From assembly GCA_022494885.1 (NCBI GenBank), contig JAGVSM010002697.1, positions 1 through 64,000 on the forward strand: a DNA stretch of 64,000 nt, given 5' to 3'. Below the pieces are notes generated by a model, which saw only the letters and a list, made by a program, of their open reading frames with translations, searched no databases and had not been told where the DNA came from. A program made the translations under genes and the position numbers. Positions 45,335 through 55,129 of this stretch are shown in pieces (positions within the stretch are counted from its first letter, which is position 1; every line of letters starts with the position of its first letter). This DNA is from Micrasema longulum (lineage: Eukaryota; Arthropoda; Insecta; Trichoptera; Brachycentridae).

Positions 45335-46105
45335 ACAATAAAATCATCATCACCAGTGGCGCTACAGCCCGTTATTGGCTCTGGCCTCCTCCAGAATTTG
45401 TCTCCATTCGTCCCTGCGCCCTCTGCTCTTCTCAGGCCAATCGCTCTAATGTCACTTTCCACATTGTCCAGCCATCTTAATTTTGGTCTGCCTCTGATTC
45501 GTCTACCTTCCGATGTAGTATAAAGAACCTTTTTTGAAGTGCGGTTATTTTTCATTCTGTGCACATGACCCAACCATTGTCATCTTCTTATTTTGATGAG
45601 TTGCGCAATATTGGGTTTGCCATACAGTGCCTCTAATTCATGATTTGACCATCTCCTCCACACTTCGTTTTGGTTGACAGCACCAAATATCTTCCTTAAT
45701 ATTTTTCTTTCGAATACTAATACCATATTTTCATCTCTTTTAGTCATAACCCAGCATTCGGCACCATATGTCATGACCGGTCTGGGGAGAGTTAGTTGAG
45801 GTTGAGTTGAGTTGAGTTGAGTTAGAGTGAGGTCTTAGTTTTTCTAGTGAGCAATTTGGATCCCAGATGTTTAAACAAGCCACAATAACATCTGTTTGCT
45901 GCCGATAGCCGTGCTCTAATCTCGGTACCATGATTGTTATCATTAGTCATTTCAGTACCTAAATATTTAAAGGAATCGACATTGTCTATGTGGTGTGATC
46001 CAACGTCAATTGCCTGTTGTACAAAGTTTATTTGTGACTTTCTTGCAAACATATATTTAGTCTTAGATGTATTTATACATGATAAAATAAGGGTGGACAA
46101 ATATT
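45335..46105 (-). mobile_element. LINE family W (RTE-like), RT C-terminal 3' end
   Basis: Minus strand, in order: INTSKTKYMFARKSQ, DSFKYLGTEMTNDNNHGTEI, RLSAANRCYCGLFKHLGSKL, TYGAECWVMTKRDENMVLVF, ERKILRKIFGAVN, LGHVHRMKNNRTSKK, RIRGRPKLRWLDNVESDIRA and a Trp/Arg-rich end, then GCSATGDDDF, which is the translated GAT tail. Frames change at about 45820, 45740 and 45575. It is distinct in sequence from family V but has the same domain order. A pentanucleotide array sits inside it at 45792-45825. Confidence 0.85.
45792..45825. repeat. (GAGTT)n array inside LINE W
   Basis: GTTGAGTTGAGTTGAGTTGA-type repeat located just upstream, in element sense, of the YGAECW motif. In the element's reading it becomes SNSTQLNSTSTNS-like sequence, which is not part of the RT family. 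Confidence 0.8.
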
Positions 46106-46289
46106 TATTGTATTATTTTTTTATTTATTTAGCGACTGCTCGATGGTGTATATTTTTTCGCACGTTTAGAACAAAAAAAAAACTGTAATTCAATAAAAAT
46201 GGGACAGCCTGTTTTTTGGTACGCGAAATATTATTAAAAATAATTTAATTGCCGCGTGCCGGTTAAATTTGACAATTATTATCTTTTTT

Positions 46290-46790
46290 CTTTACAAAAG
46301 TCAACGGATGGAAGAGTTGAGAAAATGTGGATGTTTAAACATAGGCAAAATGGTGAATGTTACACAGTGTGTGAAGTGGCCACTTAAGTTAGCCGATAAT
46401 AGGTCATAAATTCTGTAAATGCCCAGACTTCCATATTCCTTTCTCTAAAATATTTTCTCTCTCTGTTGCTATTAATTTAGAAATTTTTGAAAATATTTTA
46501 TCAATTTTTATACTTCTTCTTAGGCCGGTAGATTTATCAACAATGTTTTGAGTTTGTCCAAATTGTTGAAGACATGAACTAGATTCAACCTCCTAGGGAG
46601 CTATTACAAGAGAGATGAAGAACATTTAAGAAAAGGTAATGTAGAAGTTTAGGCATCTAGTTAATATGTTCAGGCGTTGCCTAGTATAAGGTGAAATAAT
46701 TCAATCATATGAATCTCACCCGCAACAATAAAGTTTTCAGCTCTTTAACTTCTCAAACGTCAACAGAAGAAGAGAATCGAAGGAATATAG
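46290..46790 (+). repeat. Repeat family E, unit with an internal inverted segment
   Basis: Begins GTCAACGGATGGAAGAG, then TGGTGAATGTTACACAGTGT at 46351. From about 46500 to 46662 the sequence is inverted (AAGAGAGATGAAGAACATTT, GTAGAAGTTTAGGCATCTAG are complements of the family core). It then resumes in plus sense with GTTCAGGCGTTGCCTAGTAT and GAATCTCACCCGCAACAATA. This implies recombination or foldback inside the unit. Confidence 0.7.
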
Positions 46791-47010
46791 ATGTTCAAAC
46801 ATAGGCAGAATGGTGAATGATGCACAGTGTGTAAAGTAGCCACTTAAACCAGCCAATGACAGGTTGTAAGCCCCGTGGATGCCTAGACTTCTTAATTCCC
46901 TTCTTAAAACTGTTCTTTATCTTTGTTGTAACATTTTAGTATTAATAGCTCCCTCGGGGGTCGAATCCAGTCCTTGTCTACGAAAATTGGGACAAACTCA
47001 AACATTGTTT
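46791..47010 (+). repeat. Repeat family E, second tandem unit
   Basis: GGCAGAATGGTGAATGATGC begins at 46805, 460 bases after the equivalent point in the previous unit, so the two stand in tandem. Continues through CACTTAAACCAGCCAATGAC, GGATGCCTAGACTTCT, and TCCAGTCCTTGTCTACGAAA. Confidence 0.75.
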
Positions 47011-47087
47011 TTTATTTTCTTTTCAAAACAATATGCTCAATAAATTCTTACAACATTATTTCAAATGAGTCCATTGACATTTGATTT

Positions 47088-47297
47088 TTTTTTTACATAA
47101 AAAAGGATTAACCGCTAAGCTTTTATTAAAAGGCTTGTCAGCGGATATGGAAGGAGGTTATAAAAATACACCACAACACCCAGACAAATTTAGAAAAATT
47201 CTTTCTTGAATTTTGTTCTCGCAACTGGCGGGAATCGAACACGCGACACCAGTTTCACGGTAAGCCGTCTAACCAACTGCGACACGGCGCCTGTCTA
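47088..47297 (-). mobile_element. SINE family A, reverse copy
   Basis: Complement: TTAACCGCTAAGCTTTTATT, CACCACAACACCCAGACAAA, B-box complement GGCGGGAATCGAACACGCG, and CTAACCAACTGCGACACGGC (A-box complement with a small change). Matches 6203-6405. Confidence 0.8.
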
Positions 47298-48180
47298 AAT
47301 AATTTCAATTAGAAAAACAATTAATTAAGTAGTATCACTTTCATTTATAATTTTCACTAGTTAACAACTTTCACTTGTATGTAAAATAAGGCTGACAATG
47401 TCGGTAATGACAATACCCGGTTGCCGGTTACTATATTGTTATGATAATATTTTAAACATCATCTTTTGTAAAGGTTGTCTGAATTCATTGTTTAGTTTGG
47501 TCTGTCTATAATTTGAATCCCGGTTAATTAGTCTCGACTGTCATTATTTTATTTTTGAATGTTGTACCTATTGTGGTTATATTCGGTTATGATATTTTCG
47601 TACTGTGTTCGCGTCTGTTACTTTTTAAGTTTCAGTTCTTCGTCTACAACAAAATCGATGGCAGAATATTTGATTAATTTTAATGATTCTAATTCCCGTA
47701 CTGCGGGCCAACTGTTTGAGACACCTAATTTTTATCATTCCAATAATTTCTATCAAACTTATACACTATTCTTATTTTAATTTTATGTAGGTGCATATAA
47801 TATGTATTTGTATGTTCGTTTTGAATTAACGTATGCGTACTGTCATACCTACCATGTCTTATTGTTGACATTACATTGTATTCACTGCATTTTGTGGTTA
47901 CCTACCGTATTGTATGGAACTCGTTACACATTATTCATTCAGTGTGTATCAATAAAATTTTGAAATAATATGCTCTTTGTTTTTCAGAATAAGGTTTAGA
48001 AATTTATAATACTTTAAAAAAAAACTATAACATTTCTTGACTTAAATATTTACAAAAAGGTTTTGAAAGTACATATAAATTATTCATTTAAAAAAAAATA
48101 TATAATCAAACTTCTAATCAACCTCTTTCTTGTACACTTTTTAATATAATTACAAGTTTAAAAATACTTATATTTTTATA
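47298..48180. other. No supported gene
   Basis: 47400-47540 has CCGGTTGCCGG and other slightly GC-rich bits. A 73-codon frame at 47559-47780 starts with a hydrophobic stretch (MLYLLWLYSVMIF), but composition alone could produce it and no splice or promoter signal stands out. Confidence 0.35.
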
Positions 48181-48181
48181 C

Positions 48182-48290
48182 TTACACACGACATGCACAC
48201 TCTCCCTATTCATTCACACACACACACACAAACACACACACATTCACATACACACACATGAATACAAACGTCACACACATACAATTACGT
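48182..48290. repeat. (CA)n microsatellite
   Basis: ACACACACACACACAAACAC and related irregular CA-rich runs. Confidence 0.9.
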
Positions 48291-49320
48291 AAACTCTTTC
48301 TCTTATATATTATGTATTATAAAATTAACAATGGATTTTTTAAATTGGATCTAGTATTGTTAAATATTTCTTCTTATTATTTTATGTAATACGTGAAAAA
48401 ATTCCAAATAAAATAAAATAGTTTAAGAATCAGTAAAAAATACAAAACGAAAAATGTACTCGGATAGTGTATGGATTTTTTTTAAACATCGGTTTTTGTT
48501 TTATTACTTACATATTTATATATTTTTAAATGCACCTTCACATTCTTGAATGAAAGTTAAAAATAATATGTGAGGATGATGATACTTTTATAATTCAAAT
48601 AACAGACATTTGTTTGAATTTTTCGTTAAATTAATATTTGTATATTTTATATTTTATTTATTTATTCATACAAATACATATATGTGTACAAAAAATATAT
48701 AATAACGTATCCAAAATTCTATGAGGCCAAGGGCCCTGTGTTGAGTTGGGATACAACATAATGGAAAGCGGAACCATGCATATAATTAAATAATAGCAAA
48801 ATCAAAAGTTGAATTATATTGTATGGGTTATATTATTATGTTCAATGTACTGTCATAACAAAATCCTTTTTAATATGTTTTTAGTTTTGATGCTCGTTCT
48901 TATAATATTTTATGCACACAATTCCACGAAATTAAAAAAAATGCAAAGTGCATTGTTTAATCTGAAGGTAAAACGATGTCTTTTATTTCTGCGTAAGTAT
49001 CAGGTTTCACAAAGTCATATCGTTTAAATCATCGTTTAGCCGAGCAAAATGTAAATGCCAGATTTTTAACACGTTTTTAGTACGTGACCGAGTCAGCTTT
49101 ACATAACCAGCACTTTACCTGAAATTATATGTCATTACTGATTCGTCTCAAGTAGGAGCTGGAAAATTACCACATTCTGAAGGAACTACTTAATTTTTTA
49201 AAGTGCAATCGTCTTTTAATGATTTTCCCAAATAATTCAAATGGGTTTAATCCTTAAATTGCCAAATGATATTTGAACATATTCATGGAAACTTTTTACT
49301 TATATAATCCACTTATATTG
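48291..49320. other. AT-rich; short LINE 3'-UTR-like trace at 48650-48790
   Basis: TCTATGAGGCCAAGGGCCCT, then GTTGAGTTGGGATACAACA, is partly shared with 20528-20560 and 31030-31055, so a small repeat is present. The rest shows nothing. Confidence 0.4.
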
Positions 49321-49324
49321 CAGT

Positions 49325-49520
49325 AAAGCAACAAATGCTATAAAATGTAGAATGTGGCAATTTTTATACATTAAATATTATAAGAGATAAATTGAAATGA
49401 GAATATAATTAAATTTAACCAACAATATTATGCATATGAAACTAGGGATAAAAAGAAAAAAAGAAATACCAATGAGGAAAAAAACAGAGTCTCAAAACTC
49501 ATTTGTTTATTAAAGATATT
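49325..49520 (+). mobile_element. LINE 3' end, copy of the 21595 family
   Basis: GTGGCAATTTTTATACATTA, then the translation NQQYYAYETRDKKKKRN and MRKKTES-like sequence, in the same order as in 21965-21700 on the minus strand. Confidence 0.6.
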
Positions 49521-49589
49521 ATATTTGACTATTTGTTCATAAACACATTGAGTGAACGGTGCACTGAAATCTACTTTGGCAAAAAAATG

Positions 49590-50117
49590 TGTATCGCAGG
49601 AGGCTAACCTAGCAGTCCACAATGGAGTTCTAGTCCCGACTCTAATGTATGGTAGTGAAGTATGGAATTAGAAAAAAGATGATGAAAATAGGTTGAATGC
49701 TGTTGAAATGCGATCCCTCAGGCATATGTGTGGTAAAACGATGTATGATAGGTGCACAAATGTCGAGATGAACTGTGTAAGGCTGAGACATGCATTATCG
49801 ACAGAATCAAGAAAGGAGTGCTTTGTTTTGGACATGTAGAGCGAATGGACAACAAAAGAACGGCCTCAAGGATCTACGATACGAATGTTGATGGATGCAG
49901 AAAACGAGGAAGGCCGAGAAAGGCATGGCACGATCAAGTCCATCAAATACTTGAAGATAGTCATGTCAAAAGTAGGAATAATCGGCGTGCGTGCATGAGA
50001 AGATGTATGAATGTAGAGGAAGCGAGGTCTGTATGCAAGATAGAGTTATATGGCGTTATATCCTCTCTTCCTACTCCTACGGTGAAATGGCATGATGGTT
50101 TGTTTGTTTTTGTACGT
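49590..50117 (+). mobile_element. LINE family V, 3' copy
   Basis: Starts with GCAGTCCACAATGGAGTTCT, MYGSEVWN-like coding, then RLNAVEMRSLRHMCGKTMYD. Frame 49752-50204 continues with KAETCIIDRIKKGVLCFGHV, ERMDNKRTASRIYDTNVDGC and RKRGRPRKAWHDQVHQILED. Ends at GGCATGATGGTTTGTTTG. At least two frameshifts. One of the longest V copies here. Confidence 0.85.
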
Positions 50118-50200
50118 AATGCTAATTGTACATTGGCGGGCTTATTCCCAAATGGCAATTTTTCCAACCAACCAGTAACATATATTTTTTTTTTTTATAG

Positions 50201-50242
50201 TTAAATCTTAGAGTATATAATGTATATACTCTAAGAGTTTAA
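50201..50242. repeat. Near-perfect 19-20 bp hairpin, 3-base loop
   Basis: TTAAATCTTAGAGTATATA (50201-50219), loop ATG, then TATATACTCTAAGAGTTTAA (50223-50242). The arms pair throughout except one extra base. Lies directly behind a T-run and about 85 bases after the family V tail. Confidence 0.85.
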
Positions 50243-50344
50243 TTTACAAAACATATTCAATGGAAAATAAAAATGCTAAAGATATATAAAAATAGAAATA
50301 ATCGTATTCGTGTATTAAATTAAATTATCTTAAATTTATGCCAT

Positions 50345-50545
50345 TACTCAATGAGAAAAGGGAAAAAAGCGGAAACAGGAAAGGAGGAGAGATTAAGGAA
50401 GAGAAAGAGGTTTCTTCGGACGTGTTTTAAACAGAGATACTGTAGTAACATCTTGTATAGTAGATGGGAGATGATTCCACAGCCAAGCCGCATAAATACT
50501 GTAAGAGTTGTACAAGGGATTAAAGCTGTACAATGAGTTATCTGA
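50345..50545 (-). mobile_element. LINE family K, copy 4, 3' coding fragment
   Basis: The minus strand aligns with 40895-41040: GGCTGTGGAATCATCTCCCA, AAGATGTTACTACAGTATCT, CGTCCGAAGAAACCTCTTTC, TCTTCCTTAATCTC. This is the last coding part and early 3' UTR of family K. Confidence 0.75.
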
Positions 50546-51380
50546 AGAAACAAAGGAAATTGTAAACATTGAAATACCTATGACAAATTTTCAAAAAATA
50601 TTTCCACCAGAAATTTTGATAAAAAAACAGAATGTTGTTAAAAGATTATATTAGTTCTTATAATGTTATAAACTAAATTAATGAAGCATAAACAAACAAA
50701 TATGGGCACATGTCGTAATTTCAGTTTTTTATAAAACGTATTTACTTCCTAATGGACTGTAGTAGATGGTTTGAAGTGAATTTTATTAGACCAACAAACT
50801 AGGCCACTTTTGTTTCTATCAATCTTTTCTAAGGACGCAATATCTCCCACCACAATATAATAGTTTCAGTTTCGCGTAGACTAAAGACATTTTTTTACCA
50901 ACAATATATTTTTTTACTGACGGGAACGTGTCAAATGCGTCTACAAGATTTAACCCATTAGAAAAATTATCAGATATTTCAATAGAGAAGCTATTTTACC
51001 CTTATCAAGGTAACCAATGAAATAATGGTAAAAAAAAATTTAATCTTCTTTTCCTGATCTAGCTTACAGTGCATGTCAAAAGAGTTTTAATATTTTATTA
51101 TAAAATTTTAAACTTTAAAGAAAATTTAAAAAATTAAGGAAATTGCGGTAGATAAAATTTTGATACAAATATATATGTACGTAGCATTAGAACAAGTATT
51201 TTTGTATCTATTAAGGCCGCTACCAATATTTTCTTGCATTTTTTATGTCAGACACTTAATTTTTTTTGCAAATAAACGCCGTATTTCGGCACTGAACTGA
51301 ACTGAAATACAATAATATCCTGAACATGCGTATATAAATAACGGGATAATTCCCATATTATATATTTTCGACAACGACCG
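50546..51380. other. AT-rich DNA without recognised content
   Basis: No supported feature. Confidence 0.45.
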
Positions 51381-51389
51381 TATTTTTGG

Positions 51390-52340
51390 GACAAGTCGCA
51401 ATAAGCAAAATCAGCAGTTCACAACGGAGTCCTGGTCCCGATCCTGATGTATTTATTTTATTTCATTTCATTTCATTTTATTTCATTTCATTTCATTTCA
51501 TTTCATTTCATTTCATTTCATTTCATTTCATTTTATTTCATTTTATTTTATTAGGTAATTCAACAAAGATACATACTAGAAAACATACAGTTTGAAAGCA
51601 TTCGTCGATACAATTTTACATGCATATATATCTTCAATTATAGAATTACACAACATAGATTTATACATTAAGTTGTAATACATATTTTTTTTTTTAACAG
51701 GATACAATGCAATAAAAAATAAGTTGTACGTTTGTACTTATTGAATAAGATTTATTCTTAGGAGATTATTCGCAAAAGCTGAGAGAGTATCATGAAAAAT
51801 GACAATTTTATTGTTTCGGTAGTATATATTATATTCCCGACACATGCAGGCCATGTATGGGAGCAAAGATGGACTTGGAAAAACAGGGATGAAAGTAGGC
51901 TAAATGCTGTCGAAATGCGATCACTCCAGGCGAATGAGTGGTAAAACTATGTCCGATAGATGCACAAATGTTGAGATCCGTACCTTATGTAAGACTGAGA
52001 CAAGCATTATCGACAAAATCAATAAAGGAGCTCTGCGCTGGTTTGGACACGTAAAACGAATAGACAGCGAAATAACGGCTAAGAATATTTACGACGCGAA
52101 TGTTGGATGGATGCAGAAATAGAGGAAGACCGAGAACGACATGGCATGACCAAATCCAACGAATACTTGAAGATGGACAATGTGGACATGTCAAAAGTCG
52201 GAATAATCGGCGCGCGTGCATAAGAAGATGTATGAATGTAGAGGAAGCGAGCTCTGTATGCAAAGATAGAGTGATGTGGCGTTCTATCCTCTCTGCCTAC
52301 CCTTACGGGGAAACGGCGTGATGGTTTGTTGTTGTTGTTG
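51390..52340 (+). mobile_element. LINE family V, split by a younger insertion
   Basis: Left part 51390-51452 reads AISKISSSQRSPGPDPDV-like sequence (CAGTTCACAACGGAGTCCTG). Right part 51853-52340 continues at the next base of the family: ATGTATGGGAGC, then RLNAVEMRSLQ, MSDRCTNVEIRTLCKTETSI, GALRWFGHVKRIDSEITAKN, and the CCTTACGGGGAAACGGCGTG end with a GTT tail. Between them lies a foreign 400-base insertion with a 6-bp target duplication. Confidence 0.85.
51453..51852 (-). mobile_element. LINE 3' end inserted in family V, (TGAAA)n tail
   Basis: Begins on the plus strand with about 18 TTTCA/TTTTA units (51456-51554), which is a TGAAA-type tail of a minus-strand retroposon, followed by AGGTAATTCAACAAAGATAC and a non-coding body. 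ATGTAT stands on both sides (51447-51452 and 51853-51858), a target-site duplication inside the family V reading. A relative is at 59500-59730. Confidence 0.8.
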
Positions 52341-52684
52341 ATGTATAAAAGTATTTATTTACTCACAGAAATCGGTATCGTAAAAAAATTACATTTGATA
52401 TTTTTTTTTTTATTTCAAGGAAAAAAAATATTCACAGATGAAATAATAAAAAATAAAAAACTTGTCTTCATTTGTAAATAATGCAGATTGTAACGATTTC
52501 AACTATCCCTGTTGTTACGGACGTCATAGACTCGGCAGCCCTTCCTGGGGCCTCTTGAATAAATAGTGTAGAATCCTCGGTATATGTAAACATGAAATGA
52601 TGCCTCCCCAATAAAGACTTTAATTTGTTACCTTCGGGGGTGGCTTTCCGAGGCTTTTCCGATTATACCGAGGCATATAGAATT
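52341..52684. other. AT-rich; GC-richer patch at 52500-52680
   Basis: CTCGGCAGCCCTTCCTGGGG and GGTGGCTTTCCGAGGC stand out. No frame or repeat copy recognised. Confidence 0.35.
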
Positions 52685-52689
52685 AGGAT

Positions 52690-52708
52690 ATATATATATA
52701 TATATATT
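52690..52708. repeat. (AT)n run
   Basis: TATATATATATATATATA directly in front of family F copy 2. Confidence 0.85.
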
Positions 52709-52830
52709 TATTGGGGATATCAACAGTAATATATGTAACAAAAATACAACAAATAAAATATACAGAGAATAAAACCAATGACAGATATCCACAGAAATAC
52801 ATTAAATACACGTACAATACATACAAGTGT
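52705..52830 (-). repeat. Repeat family F, reverse copy
   Basis: TTTATTGGGGATATCAACAG, CAGAGAATAAAACCAATGAC, ATCCACAGAAATACATTAAA: reverse complement of the blocks at 28497-28615. Confidence 0.7.
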
Positions 52831-52967
52831 GTTTGTGTGAGTGTAAGTGAGTAAGAGGGTGGGTGAATGGGTGTTATATTGGAATAAGAGTGGACATGTG
52901 TGTAAATATTGCATAAGTGTCAAGTGTCGAAAATACAAATATATTTCATATATTAAGAATTAGAGAT

Positions 52968-53020
52968 AAAATATAATAAAATAAAATAAAATAAAATAAG
53001 ATAAGATAAAATAAGACTTT
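52968..53020. repeat. (AAAAT)n simple repeat
   Basis: AATAAAATAAAATAAAATAA passing into AAGATAAGAT variants. Confidence 0.85.
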
Positions 53021-54818
53021 ATTATTGAAACTAAGTATAAGACAAAAAAGTATGTTTTAAGACGCGCATTTTAAATATTATTTTTTTACAATCAAATGGA
53101 TCAATAAGGGGAAAGTTCAAATTATATTCACTAACAAAACGTATAAGTGGAGAGTTCTGGGCATAGTTCGTACGAACTGCTGGCAGATAGCGCGTCAGCT
53201 ACGCCTATTGTTTAAATTACCAAATTACTCGAGCTGGCGCGGCGTCAAGTTCTAACTTGTCAATATTTAAACTGAGGGTCACGTGCTATACCACATCACT
53301 ACGAGTATGTTTTGTGATTGAGCGAAAAATAAAGCTTTACCATCGTTCTTCTTTATCATTTTAGTAATAACGTTACATCTAGTTCGTGTCAATAATTATC
53401 ATATATTTTGTAGTTGTCACTTAAAACGGACACAGACGCCTTAAGGGTTAATAATGAAAAACGAAAGGCTTGGCATTTAGTGCTGAATTGACGATTGAAT
53501 TAATGTTGAACAGCTGCTCTAAGAAATATACAAAAATAAAAATAATTTTCAGCTGATACCTACAAGGTAAAATAACAAATAATATGGATGATTTTAACCC
53601 TTTTGCTCTTTTCTCCAGGTTCAGACCTCAAGTGCTGTAAGCAAATGCACCAACAACTACAATACAATGTAGACTTTTCTTCAGTGATTTATTTTTAAAC
53701 GATTTTTACCTGAAAGTAGCCAGTGAGTCATAAAAACTCATCCAGAGCCTTATGCTGGAGAGATGTGACATTTTGTCACCCACTCGACAATAGTCGATTG
53801 GGCATCTCGATCGCTTTGTCATAGTGCTATTCTTGAAAACCCTTGAATTGAATTACAAAGACGAATGATGAAGTAGCAACACTAAAAAATCCGTATTTAT
53901 CCACGGCTTTCCTGGTCTCCTGCCACGCGTAAACCTTTATTGTTTGCTGTCAGACTTCTTCCGTTGAATAATTTGTGTATGCAATATTATGAAAAAAATA
54001 AAAGAAAATGTTTTACTGAGACACTGCAACATTTATAATTATTATTTGCCTTTGACATAACACACGTCTACATGTTATTAGAAATATTAAATATCTATTT
54101 AATGGATTTTAAAAACATATTGTATAATGTATATCTGAAATACGTATTTTGACATTGACAAGCAATAAAATAATTTTAAAATCATGTTTCTAGTGAAACT
54201 TCATTTGATAATGGATTAAAAATAAGTACAGTTATATTTGTTGCACATTTGTTGATGCGTTATCATCATAACATTGATCCGTGTTGTAAATTATAAGCTA
54301 AAATACAACTAAAATATCTACTCGTCATTCAAACATAAATGCCGAGCGTTTCACGAGAAAGAAGTTTGACAGCTGAAGTTACGATGTCGCATTCGATTGT
54401 CAATGTCGAGTGCTTCGGGGCACTCGAGATAAAGTCGATTGGTTTTCGATTGACTGCATTCGTATGGGTGGTTCAAGAATGCTGTCACTCGTCGAATTCG
54501 GAAGTCGCATATGATTCTAAAGACGAATGAGTCCAGCATTAGCCCTCCAGTCTTATTTACACACATAATCGGATTTTTTATTCGCTCGAACTCTACTAAA
54601 ATCATCTATAAGATTATTTTCTTTAAAATACACCATTTAAGTAAAAAAAAAACAATTTTGATAAACTCTTCTGGAGGTTTAATTCAATTAGTATTTGTTT
54701 CCAAACATTTAGATATTCTTGAAGTATAGTAGTAAAATATATCTCTTTAGCGAAAAATTTGAAAATTTGGCTGTAAATCTTCGTAATCAGGAACTAACAT
54801 TGTGTGAAAAGTTCTTAC
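53021..54818. other. Probable intron; CpG-richer patch at 53130-53330
   Basis: On the minus strand this follows the donor of the candidate exon. The patch at 53130-53330 (GATAGCGCGTCAGCTACGC, GAGCTGGCGCGGCGTC, and the E-box GTCACGTGC near 53280) has a different composition and could be an intronic regulatory element or a decayed exon. 54340-54600 is also slightly GC-richer without a clear frame. Confidence 0.3.
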
Positions 54819-55058
54819 CTTGACTCCACATGCTGGCTACCTCTTCATTGTACAGATATTCAGTTTCCTCTTCATCCGACCACAGCACACCCTCGATGCT
54901 GCTGCTCATCATAGCTTGCTCCGAGTCGAGGGTGTCAAGGATCAGAGAGGCGTCGCAGGAGCGGCGCTTGGCGCATGCGCGGCCCTTGGGCCTCTCTGCC
55001 TGCCCCTCTGCCTTTTGGAGACCGGGCGACTCGGTGGAGGTCTCCATTCTCTGGATAT
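54819..55058 (-). CDS. Candidate protein-coding exon, unknown gene
   Basis: The minus strand carries a 240-base open block (80 codons) bounded by a canonical acceptor, TTTTATTTTCTTTCTAG (AG at 55060-55059), and a canonical donor, CAAG|GTAAGAAC (GT at 54818-54817). Both boundaries are phase 1, so the exon is symmetric. The protein has a Met in good context at 55047 (AGAGAATGG), then TESPGLQKAEGQAERPKGRA, the basic CAKRRSC, and an acidic, Ser-rich half: LILDTLDSEQAMMSSSIEGV, LWSDEEETEYLYNEEVASMW. It is GC-rich and CpG-rich, unlike its surroundings, and shows no repeat copy elsewhere. It may be an internal exon or the first coding exon with 11 bases of 5' UTR. I do not recognise the gene. Confidence 0.6.
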
Positions 55059-55129
55059 CTAGAAAGAAAATAAAACAAGCTATAAATGTAAGAGAACTGA
55101 AAATATATGGAGAAACCACATTACCACAT

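Noticed and set aside
47559..47780. Small secreted or membrane protein gene (MLYLLWLYSVMIF start)
   Set aside because: Hydrophobic N-terminus is likely by chance in TTT/ATT-rich DNA; no supporting promoter, splice or conservation evidence.
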